A stretch of DNA of 64,000 nt from Rubrivivax sp. (lineage in GTDB: Bacteria > Pseudomonadota > Gammaproteobacteria > Burkholderiales > Burkholderiaceae_C): assembly GCA_016789955.1 (NCBI GenBank), contig JAEUPB010000103.1, positions 47,420 through 111,419 of the forward strand, in the 5' to 3' direction. The position numbers and the translations under genes are program-made. Below, piece by piece: positions 56,906-64,000 of this stretch. The notes under the pieces were generated by a model. It was not told where the DNA came from. It saw only the letters and a program-made list of their open reading frames with translations, and did no database searches. Position 1 is the stretch's first letter; every line of letters begins with the position of its first letter.

Positions 56906-58116
56906 ACATCGTCTACATCAACCACTACGCCGGTGCGCCGGGGCTCGGCATGGAGTACCGGCCCTACTACCTGGCGCGCGAGTGGGTGCGCATGGGCCAC
57001 CGCGTGCAGATGCTGGCGGCCAGCTGGTCGCACGTGCGCAGCGTTCAGCCGCCGCCGGGCGACCGCACGCTCGACGGCATCGCCTACCGCGTCTACCCGA
57101 CACCCCGCTACCAGGGCAACGGCGTCGGCCGCGTCCGCAACATCGCCGCGTTCCTGCGCGCCGTGTGGGCCGACGCGCCGCGCCTGCAGCGCGAGTTCCG
57201 GCCGGATGCGGTGATCGCCTCCAGCACCTACCCGATGGACATCTGGGTCGCACGGCGGCTGGCGCGCCGCAGCGGCGCGCGCCTCGTGCACGAGGTGCAC
57301 GACCTGTGGCCGCTGTCGCCGATCGAGCTCTCGGGCATGTCGCGCTGGCACCCGTTCATCGTGCTGTGCCAGCTCGCCGAGGACGCCGCCTGCCGTGACG
57401 CCGATGCGGTGGTGTCGATGCTGCCCAAGGTGCACGACCACCTCGCGTCGCGCGGGCTGGACCTGCGCAAGCTGCACATCGTGCCCAACGGCATCTCGCC
57501 CGACGAGTGGGCTGCCGAACCCGCGCCGTTGCGCGACGACGTGCGGCAGGCACTGGAGTCCGCCCGCGCGCAGGGCCGCGTGCTCGTCGGCTACGCCGGC
57601 TCGATGGGTCTGCCCAACGCGCTGGACACGCTGCTCGACGCCGCCGCGCTGCTGCGCGACGAGCCGTACGCCTTCGTGCTGGTGGGCGACGGCCACGAAG
57701 CGACGCGGCTGCGGCAGCGCGTGGCGGACGAGGGCCTCGCCCACATGCGCTTCCTGCCGCCGGTGCCCAAGGCGCAGATCCCGGCGTTCCTGGCGCAGCT
57801 GGACATCGCCTACATCGGCTGGCAGCGGGTGCCGATCTACCGCTTCGGCATCGCGCCGAACAAGCTGATGGACTACATGATGGCCGGCTGCGCGGTGCTG
57901 CACGCGGTGGAGGCGGGCAACGACCCGGTGGCCGAGGCCGGCTGCGGGCTGACCGTCGAGCCGCAGTCGGCCGAGGCTTCGGCCGACGGCCTGCGCCGGC
58001 TGGCCGCGTTGCCGGCTGCGACGCGCCGGGAGATGGGCGAGCGCGGCCGGGCCTACGTGCAGGCGCGGCACACGTACCCGGTGCTGGCGGCGCGCTTCCT
58101 GGAGGCGCTGCGATGA
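56902..58116 (+). CDS. Glycosyltransferase family 4, WbuB/WbnH-like
   Basis: 404 residues from ATG 56902 in an ATGA overlap. The opening MNIVYINHYAGAPGLGMEYRPYYLAREWVRMGHRV is characteristic of the WbuB/WbnH glycosyltransferase group. EVHDLWPLSP and the donor-binding end YRFGIAPNKLMDYMMAGCAVLHAVEAGNDPV confirm GT4. A FucNAc- or similar amino-sugar transferase role is known for relatives; the donor here is not determined. Confidence 0.9.
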   Translation: MNIVYINHYAGAPGLGMEYRPYYLAREWVRMGHRVQMLAASWSHVRSVQPPPGDRTLDGIAYRVYPTPRYQGNGVGRVRNIAAFLRAVWADAPRLQREFRPDAVIASSTYPMDIWVARRLARRSGARLVHEVHDLWPLSPIELSGMSRWHPFIVLCQLAEDAACRDADAVVSMLPKVHDHLASRGLDLRKLHIVPNGISPDEWAAEPAPLRDDVRQALESARAQGRVLVGYAGSMGLPNALDTLLDAAALLRDEPYAFVLVGDGHEATRLRQRVADEGLAHMRFLPPVPKAQIPAFLAQLDIAYIGWQRVPIYRFGIAPNKLMDYMMAGCAVLHAVEAGNDPVAEAGCGLTVEPQSAEASADGLRRLAALPAATRREMGERGRAYVQARHTYPVLAARFLEALR

Positions 58117-58832
58117 CCGGGCCCGTCGGCCCCGATCGCGAAGCCGCCGCCGTGGCCGACCGCTACGCGCGCCGCGCCGCCGACGTACCCGCCGACCGCT
58201 ACAGCCTGCTGCGCCCCGACGTGTGGCAGACCGTACAGGAGCGCCAGCGCGTGCTGCTGCGCCTGTTCGCGCAGGTCGGCGTGCAGGACCTCGCGGCCTG
58301 GCACGTCACCGAGGTCGGCTGCGGCAGCGGCGGCAACCTGCTGGAGCTGCTGCGGCTGGGCGCGGCCCCCGAGCGGCTGACCGGCATCGAGCTGCTGCCC
58401 GAGCGGCACGTGCAGGCGCGGCTCGCGCTGCCGGCGGCCACCGCGGTGCTGCTCGGCGACGCACGGCACGCCGCCATCGCGGCGGGCAGCCAGGACGTGG
58501 TGCTGCAGTCGACGGTGTTCTCGTCGCTGCTCGACGACATGGCGCAGCAGGAACTGGCTGCGGCGATGTGGCGCTGGCTCGCCCCGGGCGGCGCGGTGCT
58601 CTGGTACGACTTCGCCATCGACAACCCGCTGAACCGCGACGTGCGCGGCGTGCCGATGGCGCGTGTGCGGACGTTGTTCCCGGCCGCGTCGCGGCTGCTC
58701 TGGCGCCGCTTGACCCTCGCACCACCGCTGGCGCGGGCGCTGTGCCGCTTGCACCCGTCGCTGTACGGCGTGGCCAACGCCGTGCCGTGGCTGCGCACGC
58801 ACCGGCTGGCGTGGATCGAGAAGGCGCGATGA
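58113..58832 (+). CDS. Class I SAM-dependent methyltransferase
   Basis: 239 residues from ATG 58113 in an ATGA overlap. SAM-binding motif [18 protein letters not shown], then [18 protein letters not shown] and [41 protein letters not shown]. The [16 protein letters not shown] region before the motif is typical of glycan-cluster methyltransferases. Acceptor unknown. There are thus two methyltransferases in the operon. Confidence 0.85.
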   Translation: MTGPVGPDREAAAVADRYARRAADVPADRYSLLRPDVWQTVQERQRVLLRLFAQVGVQDLAAWHVTEVGCGSGGNLLELLRLGAAPERLTGIELLPERHVQARLALPAATAVLLGDARHAAIAAGSQDVVLQSTVFSSLLDDMAQQELAAAMWRWLAPGGAVLWYDFAIDNPLNRDVRGVPMARVRTLFPAASRLLWRRLTLAPPLARALCRLHPSLYGVANAVPWLRTHRLAWIEKAR

Positions 58833-59452
58833 GCACCGCACCGCTGCGGGTGGCCGTGCTGCTGTACCCCGGCGCGGTCTTCTTCGAGATCGCGCTGGCC
58901 ACCGACACGCTGGCGGCGCATGGCGTGCAGCTCTGGTGGGCCACGCCCGACGGCAGCGCGCATGCTGCGTCGAACGGCGCGCGGCTGGCGGCCGACGGCG
59001 GCTATGCCGAGATGGCCGCACGGCGCTGGGATGCCGTGGTGATCCCCGGCGGCGACCCCGGGTCGATCGTCGTCCCCGGCAGTGCGAATGCGACCTTGCA
59101 CGCGGGGCACGCGCAAGGCGCCGTGATGGCCGGCATCTGCGCTGGCGCGCTGGTACTCGCCGCGGCCGGGTTGCTGCGCGGGCGCCGCGCCACGCACACC
59201 TACACGCCGCGGTATGCGAGCCCCGAGGCCGTGGCGACCACCGCGCCGTACTGGGACGGTCTGCTCTACGACGAAGCCGATGTGGTCGTCGACGGACCGT
59301 TCGTCACGGCCAAGCCCTGGGCCACCGTGGGTTGGACCGGCGCGCTGATGCAGCGACTCGGCCTGTGGGACGAGGCCGCCGTCGGGCGGCTGGCCGCCTA
59401 TCATGCGCGCCCCTGTGCCCCGCCGGCCGACCCGCGCCAGTCGTCGTCATGA
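58829..59452 (+). CDS. DJ-1/PfpI family protein
   Basis: 207 residues from ATG 58829. The DJ-1/PfpI fold is clear: [34 protein letters not shown], and the nucleophile-elbow Cys in [30 protein letters not shown] overlaps on both sides tie it to a methyltransferase and an aminotransferase gene. Family members act as glyoxalases, deglycases, chaperones or amidases. Its place in a glycan operon is unusual and its job here is unknown. Confidence 0.87.
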   Translation: MSTAPLRVAVLLYPGAVFFEIALATDTLAAHGVQLWWATPDGSAHAASNGARLAADGGYAEMAARRWDAVVIPGGDPGSIVVPGSANATLHAGHAQGAVMAGICAGALVLAAAGLLRGRRATHTYTPRYASPEAVATTAPYWDGLLYDEADVVVDGPFVTAKPWATVGWTGALMQRLGLWDEAAVGRLAAYHARPCAPPADPRQSSS

Positions 59453-60630
59453 GTGCCCCGAGCCTTCCGTTCCTGCCCTACGCGCTGCCCGAGATCGGCG
59501 AGGAGGAGATCGCCGAGGTCGTCGACACGCTGCGCTCGGGGTGGATCACCACCGGCCCCAAGACCCAGCGTTTCGAGCGCGACTTCGCGGCTTATCTCGG
59601 CGGCGTCGGCGGCGAGGGGTTGCACGCGATTGCGGTGAACTCGGCCACCGCCGGGCTGCACCTGGCGCTGGAAGCACTGGGCATCGGGCCCGGTGACGAG
59701 GTCATCACCACCACGCACACCTTCACCGCCACCGCCGAGGTCGTGCGCTACCTGGGCGCCGACGTGAAGCTGGTCGACATCGACCCGGCCACGTTGAACA
59801 TCGACCCCCAGGCCGTGGCCGCGGCGATCGGCCCGCGCACAAAGGCGATCGTGCCGGTGCACTACGCGGGGCTGGCGGCCGACATGCCGGCGCTGCTCGA
59901 CCTCGCCCGGCGGCATGGCCTGAAGGTGGTGGAGGACGCCGCGCACGCGCTGCCGAGCACGTCGCGCGGCGCACTGGTGGGCACGCTCGGCAGCGACGCC
60001 ACCGTGTTCAGCTTCTACGCCAACAAGACCATCACCACCGGCGAGGGCGGCATGCTCGTCACGCGCGACGCCGCGCTGGCGGCGCGTGCCAAGGTGATGC
60101 GGCTGCACGGCATGAGCCGCGACGCGTTCGACCGCTTCACGGCCCAGGTGCCGAGCTGGTACTACGAGATCGTCGCGCCGGGGTTCAAGTACAACCTGAC
60201 CGACATCGCCGCGGCGCTCGGGCTGCACCAGCTGCGCCGCGCAGACGACTTCCAGCGCCGCCGCGCGCGCATCGCGGCGCTGTACGACGAAGGCTTCGCG
60301 GGGTTGCCCGTGATCACCGCGCCGGCCGCGCCTGCGGGCGAGAAGCATGCGTGGCACATCCATGCGTTGCGGCTGGCACCCGGGGCACCGGTGGACCGCA
60401 ACACGTTCATCGAGCGGCTGTACACGCGCGGCATCGGCTGCAGCGTGCACTACATCCCGCTGCACCTGCACCCGTACTGGCGCGATCGCTACGGTCTCGT
60501 GCCGGGGATGTATCCGCAAAGCCAGGCGGCCTACGAACGGCTCGTCAGCCTGCCGATCTACACGCGCATGAGCGATGGCGACGTGGCGCGCGTCATCGAG
60601 GCCGTGCGCGCCGTGCTCGCCGGGGCATGA
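59449..60630 (+). CDS. DegT/DnrJ/EryC1 sugar aminotransferase
   Basis: 393 residues from ATG 59449. Family features: [75 protein letters not shown] and the PLP Lys in [17 protein letters not shown]. It aminates a 4-keto sugar. With the sugar transferase and the WbpM-like dehydratase that follow, it recalls the PglE/PglC/PglF set making a 4-amino-4,6-dideoxy sugar. Confidence 0.9.
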   Translation: MSAPSLPFLPYALPEIGEEEIAEVVDTLRSGWITTGPKTQRFERDFAAYLGGVGGEGLHAIAVNSATAGLHLALEALGIGPGDEVITTTHTFTATAEVVRYLGADVKLVDIDPATLNIDPQAVAAAIGPRTKAIVPVHYAGLAADMPALLDLARRHGLKVVEDAAHALPSTSRGALVGTLGSDATVFSFYANKTITTGEGGMLVTRDAALAARAKVMRLHGMSRDAFDRFTAQVPSWYYEIVAPGFKYNLTDIAAALGLHQLRRADDFQRRRARIAALYDEGFAGLPVITAPAAPAGEKHAWHIHALRLAPGAPVDRNTFIERLYTRGIGCSVHYIPLHLHPYWRDRYGLVPGMYPQSQAAYERLVSLPIYTRMSDGDVARVIEAVRAVLAGA

Positions 60631-61242
60631 ATGCCGCCGCGCCGTCGGCCAGGGCAACGCCTGTTCGACGTGATCGTCGCGCTGCCGGCGCTGCTGCTGC
60701 TGTCGCCGCTGCTGCTGGCGGTGGCGGCATGGATCCGCATCGACTCGCCGGGCCCGGTGTTCTTCCGACAGGAGCGCGTCGGGCAGGGCGGGCGGCTGTT
60801 CCGCATCCACAAGTTCCGCACGATGGTCGACGACGCGGCGCGGCCGGGCCTGCCGCTGACGGTGGGTGACGATGCCCGCATCACGCGGGCGGGCGTCTGG
60901 TTGCGGCAGCGGCGGCTGGACGAGCTGCCGCAGTTCATCGACGTCCTGCGCGGCGACATGAGCGTGGTCGGCCCGCGGCCTGAGGTGCCGCGCTACGTCG
61001 CGCACTACCCGCCCGCGCTGCGCGACACGGTGCTGGCGCTGCGGCCGGGGATCACCGACCCGTCGTCGCTGGCCTACATCGACGAGGCGAGCCTGCTCGC
61101 CGCCGCCGCCGATCCCGAGCGCGAGTACGTCGACGTGATCCTGCCGCGCAAGCTGCGGATCGCGGCCGACTACGCGGCCCGCGCGACCGTGTGGACCGAC
61201 GTGAAGGTGCTCGCGGCCACCGCCGCGCGGCTGCTGCGGTGA
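60631..61242 (+). CDS. Undecaprenyl-phosphate sugar-1-phosphate transferase (PglC-type)
   Basis: 203 residues from ATG 60631, which abuts the previous TGA; an ATG at 60627 is out of frame. A hydrophobic re-entrant segment (about 11-35) is followed by the catalytic core: PGPVFFRQERVG, FRIHKFRTM, RRLDELPQFIDVLRGDMSVVGPRPEVPRY. This small monotopic enzyme moves a sugar-1-phosphate from a UDP-sugar to undecaprenyl phosphate on the inner membrane and starts glycan synthesis. Confidence 0.92.
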   Translation: MPPRRRPGQRLFDVIVALPALLLLSPLLLAVAAWIRIDSPGPVFFRQERVGQGGRLFRIHKFRTMVDDAARPGLPLTVGDDARITRAGVWLRQRRLDELPQFIDVLRGDMSVVGPRPEVPRYVAHYPPALRDTVLALRPGITDPSSLAYIDEASLLAAAADPEREYVDVILPRKLRIAADYAARATVWTDVKVLAATAARLLR

Positions 61243-63137
61243 ACGCGCCCGTGCCGGCGGCCGTGTCGCCGCAGACCGTCTGGCACCGCATCGACCGCGT
61301 GCTGGCGATGTTGCGGCCGCACCGCGAGCTGCTGTCGATGGGTGTCGACGCGCTCGTCATCGCGGCGGCATGGAACGTCACCTATCTGTTCCGCCTCGGC
61401 TTCGAGCGCTGGATCAGCGCGCGGCCCGGCTACGACGCCTGGGTGCTGCTGGGCGTGCTCGGCGTGTACGCGGCGGCGTTCGCGGCGCTGCGCGTGCCGC
61501 AGGGCATGTGGCGGTTCTCGGGCTTCGGGGAGGTCAAGCGCCTGACCATCGCCTGCACCGCGGCCGGCGTGGTGGCCGGGGCGTTGGTGATGGCCGCCGG
61601 CCTCGCGAAGGTGCCGCGCGCCGTGCTCGCGCTGCACCCGGTGGTGGCGCTGATGGGCGTGTGCATGGTGCGCATCGCCTACCGCATGCTGTACGAACAC
61701 CTGCGGCTGCGCGTGGCCGGGGCCGCGGCCGAGCCGCGGCGGGCGGTGGTCATGGGCGCCGGGCAGGCCGCGCGTTTGCTGCTGGCGGGCATCCACGAGC
61801 AGGGCTGGGCGGTGGTGGGGCTGTTCGACGACGACCCCGCCAAGCGCGGCGCGCGCATCTCCGGCATCCCGGTGCTCGGGTCGCTCGACGAAGTCGGCGA
61901 GGCCCGCCTGCGCGGCGAGGCCACCCACGTGGTGGTGGCACTGCCGTCCGCCACGCGGGCGCAGCGCCGCCGCGCGCTGGACCTCGCGGGCCGCACCGGC
62001 CTGCACGTGCTGACGGTGCCCACCATCGACGAGCTCCGCGAAGGCGCCAGCCGCATCGAGCGGCTGCGCGAGATCGAGCCCGAGGACCTGCTCGGCCGCG
62101 AGCCGGTGCGGCTCGACGAGGCCGGCATCGCCTCGACCATCGCCGGCCGCACGGTGCTCGTCACGGGGGCCGGCGGCAGCATCGGCTCGGAGCTGTGCCG
62201 GCAGATCGTGCGCCATCGGCCGGCCCGGCTCGTGCTGGTCGAGCTTTCGGAGTTCAACCTGTACCGCATGGAGCAGGAACTGGCCGACCAGCATCCAGGC
62301 ATCGAGCGGGTGGCGCTGATCGCCGACGTGAAGGATGTGGCCGCGCTGCGCGCGCTGTTCTCGCACTGGCGGCCGCAACTCGTGTTCCACGCCGCGGCGT
62401 TCAAGCACGTGCCGCTGATGGAGCAGCACAACGCGGCGGCGGCGCTGCGCAACAACCTGCTGGGCACGCACCGCGCGGCGCTGGCCGCCGCCGAGGCTGG
62501 GGCGGAGCGCTTCGTGCTGATCTCCACCGACAAGGCGGTCAACCCGACCAACGTGATGGGGGCCAGCAAGCGCGCGGCCGAGCTGGCGATCGTCGCGCTG
62601 GCCGCGCGCCATCCGGGCACGCGCTTCATGGCCGTGCGCTTCGGCAACGTGCTGGGTTCCAGCGGCAGCGTGATCCCGCGCTTCAAGGAGCAGATCGCGC
62701 GCGGCGGGCCGGTGACCGTGACGCACCCGGACATCATCCGGTACTTCATGACGATCCCCGAGGCGTCGCGCCTCGTGCTGCAGGCAGCGGCCATCGGCGC
62801 CAGCGGCCAGGTGCTCGTGCTCGACATGGGTGAGCCGGTGAGGATCGTCGACCTGGCGCGCGACCTGATCCGCATGTCGGGCCACACGGAGCGCGAGATC
62901 CCGATCACGTACACCGGCCTGCGGCCGGGCGAGAAGCTCTACGAGGAACTGCTGGCCGACAGCGACGCCACGCTGTCCACCGCCTTCGAGCGGTTGCGCA
63001 TCGCGCAGCTCGCGCCGCCGGAGGCCGCGATCGATGGGCTCATCGAGCGGCTGGAACGGGCCGACGGTCTCGAGACCGACGAGGCGGTGCGGGCGGCCCT
63101 GGCGGCGCTATTGCCGGAGTACCGCGCAGCGCAGTGA
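61239..63137 (+). CDS. wbpM: WbpM/PglF-like membrane UDP-sugar 4,6-dehydratase
   Basis: 632 residues from GTG 61239 (GTGA overlap). Four N-terminal membrane spans (about 30-145) are followed by a CoA-binding-like Rossmann domain (VVMGAGQAARLLLAGI). The catalytic SDR domain has TVLVTGAGGSIGSELCRQI, ISTDKAVNPTNVMGASKRAAE and RFGNVLGSSGSVIP. As in other long-chain members, Met replaces the usual Tyr of the YxxxK motif (MGASK). It converts UDP-GlcNAc to a 4-keto-6-deoxy sugar, the substrate for the aminotransferase upstream. Last gene of the operon. Confidence 0.93.
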   Translation: MNAPVPAAVSPQTVWHRIDRVLAMLRPHRELLSMGVDALVIAAAWNVTYLFRLGFERWISARPGYDAWVLLGVLGVYAAAFAALRVPQGMWRFSGFGEVKRLTIACTAAGVVAGALVMAAGLAKVPRAVLALHPVVALMGVCMVRIAYRMLYEHLRLRVAGAAAEPRRAVVMGAGQAARLLLAGIHEQGWAVVGLFDDDPAKRGARISGIPVLGSLDEVGEARLRGEATHVVVALPSATRAQRRRALDLAGRTGLHVLTVPTIDELREGASRIERLREIEPEDLLGREPVRLDEAGIASTIAGRTVLVTGAGGSIGSELCRQIVRHRPARLVLVELSEFNLYRMEQELADQHPGIERVALIADVKDVAALRALFSHWRPQLVFHAAAFKHVPLMEQHNAAAALRNNLLGTHRAALAAAEAGAERFVLISTDKAVNPTNVMGASKRAAELAIVALAARHPGTRFMAVRFGNVLGSSGSVIPRFKEQIARGGPVTVTHPDIIRYFMTIPEASRLVLQAAAIGASGQVLVLDMGEPVRIVDLARDLIRMSGHTEREIPITYTGLRPGEKLYEELLADSDATLSTAFERLRIAQLAPPEAAIDGLIERLERADGLETDEAVRAALAALLPEYRAAQ

Positions 63138-63156
63138 CCGGCGTGACCGGCAGGCG

Positions 63157-63855
63157 TCAGCCCGGCTTGCCGGGAACAAGCTTCCCGTCCGCGGCTTCCT
63201 GCAACTGCTCAGGCGCCTGTACGGTGAGCTGGTTGCCTTCGCGCACCACCACCTTCAGCCCCTGAAGGAACTGCAGCGTGCGGGTGACCGTCTCGCGGCT
63301 GGTGTTCACCATGATCGCGATCTCCTGGTGCGTGGGCGGCGCGACGATCACCAGCCGTCCGCCGTTCTTCTGGGCGAGCAGGGCCAACTGCGCACACACG
63401 CGCTGGAACGAGCTCGGCAGCGCCAGCAATGCCCGGTGGCTGGCGGCCCGCCGCAGCCGGGCGGCCAAGCGCTCGGCCACCGAGGCCGACGTGCGGGGTG
63501 TGGAAAACATCAGCTCCCGCGCACGGTCCCGATCGACGAAGACCAGACGCGAAGGCGCCACCGCAATCACGTACTCGGGCGCCGGCTGTCCGTCGATGAC
63601 GGCGAGTTCCCCAAAAAAGTCGCCGTTCTCGATGAAGTCAATGCCAACTTCGCGGCCGTCGAGCGTGAAGTTGACCGTCTGCAACCGACCCTCGATCAGG
63701 AAGCCCAGGCCTTCTTCCATCGAGCCGCGCCGCACGACCACCTCGCGCCGCTCGACCCGGCGCTCCGACAGCCGTTGACTCAGTTCGGCGAGCTTTTCCA
63801 GCGGCAGGCTGTCGAAAAGTCTCAGGTTCTGCAGGATCGGGATCGGGATCGGCAT
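63157..63855 (-). CDS. Crp/Fnr-family transcription regulator
   Basis: 232 residues from ATG 63855 (MPIPIPILQNLRLFDSLPLEKL); the frame opens further upstream to 63993, which would give an unusual 46-residue extension. A cyclic-nucleotide-binding beta roll (RREVVVRRGSMEEGLGFLIEGRLQ, IDFIENGDFFGELAVIDGQPAPEYVIAV) is followed by the dimer helix and a C-terminal winged helix (PTHQEIAIMVNTSRETVTRTLQFLQG). No Cys cluster for an iron-sulfur centre is seen, so it is more CRP- than FNR-like. It converges with the polysaccharide operon and may control it or itself. Confidence 0.92.
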   Translation of the reverse strand: MPIPIPILQNLRLFDSLPLEKLAELSQRLSERRVERREVVVRRGSMEEGLGFLIEGRLQTVNFTLDGREVGIDFIENGDFFGELAVIDGQPAPEYVIAVAPSRLVFVDRDRARELMFSTPRTSASVAERLAARLRRAASHRALLALPSSFQRVCAQLALLAQKNGGRLVIVAPPTHQEIAIMVNTSRETVTRTLQFLQGLKVVVREGNQLTVQAPEQLQEAADGKLVPGKPG

Positions 63856-63868
63856 CGAAGGCCCGGAC

Positions 63869-63909
63869 TGTGCCGGCACAAACCCGGGGTGGATGTGATG
63901 ACGAACACA
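63869..63909. promoter_or_regulatory. Two CRP-like palindromes upstream of the Crp/Fnr gene
   Basis: TGTGCCGGCACA (63869-63880) is a perfect 12-bp palindrome. TGTGATGACGAACACA (63894-63909) has TGTG and CACA 8 bp apart, the spacing of a CRP site (TGTGA-N6-TCACA). Both lie between the regulator start and the right-edge divergent gene, so autoregulation is plausible. No experimental base. Confidence 0.4.
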
Positions 63910-63991
63910 CCGGCTCGGGGGTTCCGGGAGCAAGATGTATTGTGTCGAATGCCGCTCTTGCCCCCGCAGGGGCGGCGCGAGGAGCATCTGC

Positions 63992-64000
63992 ATGAGTCGC
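63992..64000 (+). CDS. Start of a divergent gene, cut by the right edge
   Basis: ATG AGT CGC at the window end is preceded 7 bp upstream by GAGGAG (63979-63984), a strong ribosome-binding site. Only three codons are visible, so nothing can be said of the product. Confidence 0.45.

Noticed and set aside
60627-60869. ATG at 60627 in an ATGA overlap, matching the pattern of its neighbours
   Set aside because: That frame reads Arg/Ala-rich sequence without the transferase motifs; the ATG at 60631 gives the real enzyme.

Overview
The window is high-GC DNA (about 70 % G+C by eye) with strong G/C wobble use and many 1-8 bp gene overlaps. Gene content (a TPP-regulated type VI secretion system, EttA, LysS, DsbC-like, DUF3108, DUF1993, a Wbp-type O-antigen cluster) fits a betaproteobacterium of the Burkholderiales, probably near the Rubrivivax/Leptothrix/Methylibium group. 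That placement is inferred from protein style, not from a marker gene. No rRNA, tRNA, CRISPR array, transposase or integrase was seen, and no stretch over 300 bp lacks a gene.

Region 1 (1-31427) is most of a type VI secretion (T6SS) locus. The order is tssE (3' end only), tssF, tssG, tssH/clpV, vgrG, a DUF4123 adaptor, two unknown genes, a reverse-strand Ala/Ser/Leu-repeat gene, tagH (FHA), pppA (PP2C phosphatase), a DUF4280 PAAR-like tip gene, tssK, tssL, tssM, an unknown gene, a reverse-strand Ser/Thr kinase (ppkA-like), a paralogue of that unknown gene, a multidomain aegerolysin-like/peptidoglycan-binding protein, tagF, and a fused TssB-TssC-like gene. Baseplate (E, F, G, K), membrane complex (L, M), sheath recycling (H), spike (VgrG, PAAR-like) and a threonine-phosphorylation switch (kinase, phosphatase, FHA, and a DRTVIKP motif in TssL) are present. 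Canonical tssA, tssB, tssC, hcp and tssJ are not in the window; some presumably lie upstream of base 1. The least explained parts are the reverse-strand repeat protein, the paralogue pair around the kinase, the aegerolysin-like protein, the B-C fusion, and a roughly 225-residue insertion in TssG.

Region 2 (31437-51629) is chromosomal housekeeping: a DEAD-box RNA helicase, a cupin, a small membrane protein, ettA with a duplicated 5' end, a large zinc metalloprotease lipoprotein, an alpha/beta hydrolase, a four-gene reverse-strand operon (D-2-hydroxyacid dehydrogenase, MFS transporter, two-part chromate transporter), DUF1993, pirin, MOSC, a UbiH-like hydroxylase, a DsbC-like thiol isomerase, DUF3108, a small unknown gene, an enoyl-CoA hydratase and lysS.

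Region 3 (51700-63137) is a tightly packed surface-polysaccharide operon. It starts with wbpB-, wbpD- and wbpE-like genes for a diacetamido-uronic acid sugar. It continues with a methyltransferase, an acyltransferase, two GT4 glycosyltransferases, a second methyltransferase, a DJ-1/PfpI protein, a DegT aminotransferase, an initiating sugar-phosphate transferase and a WbpM-like 4,6-dehydratase. Most junctions from wbpE onward are 4-bp ATGA/GTGA overlaps. Region 4 (63157-64000) is a Crp/Fnr-family regulator on the reverse strand, with the first codons of a divergent gene at the right edge.
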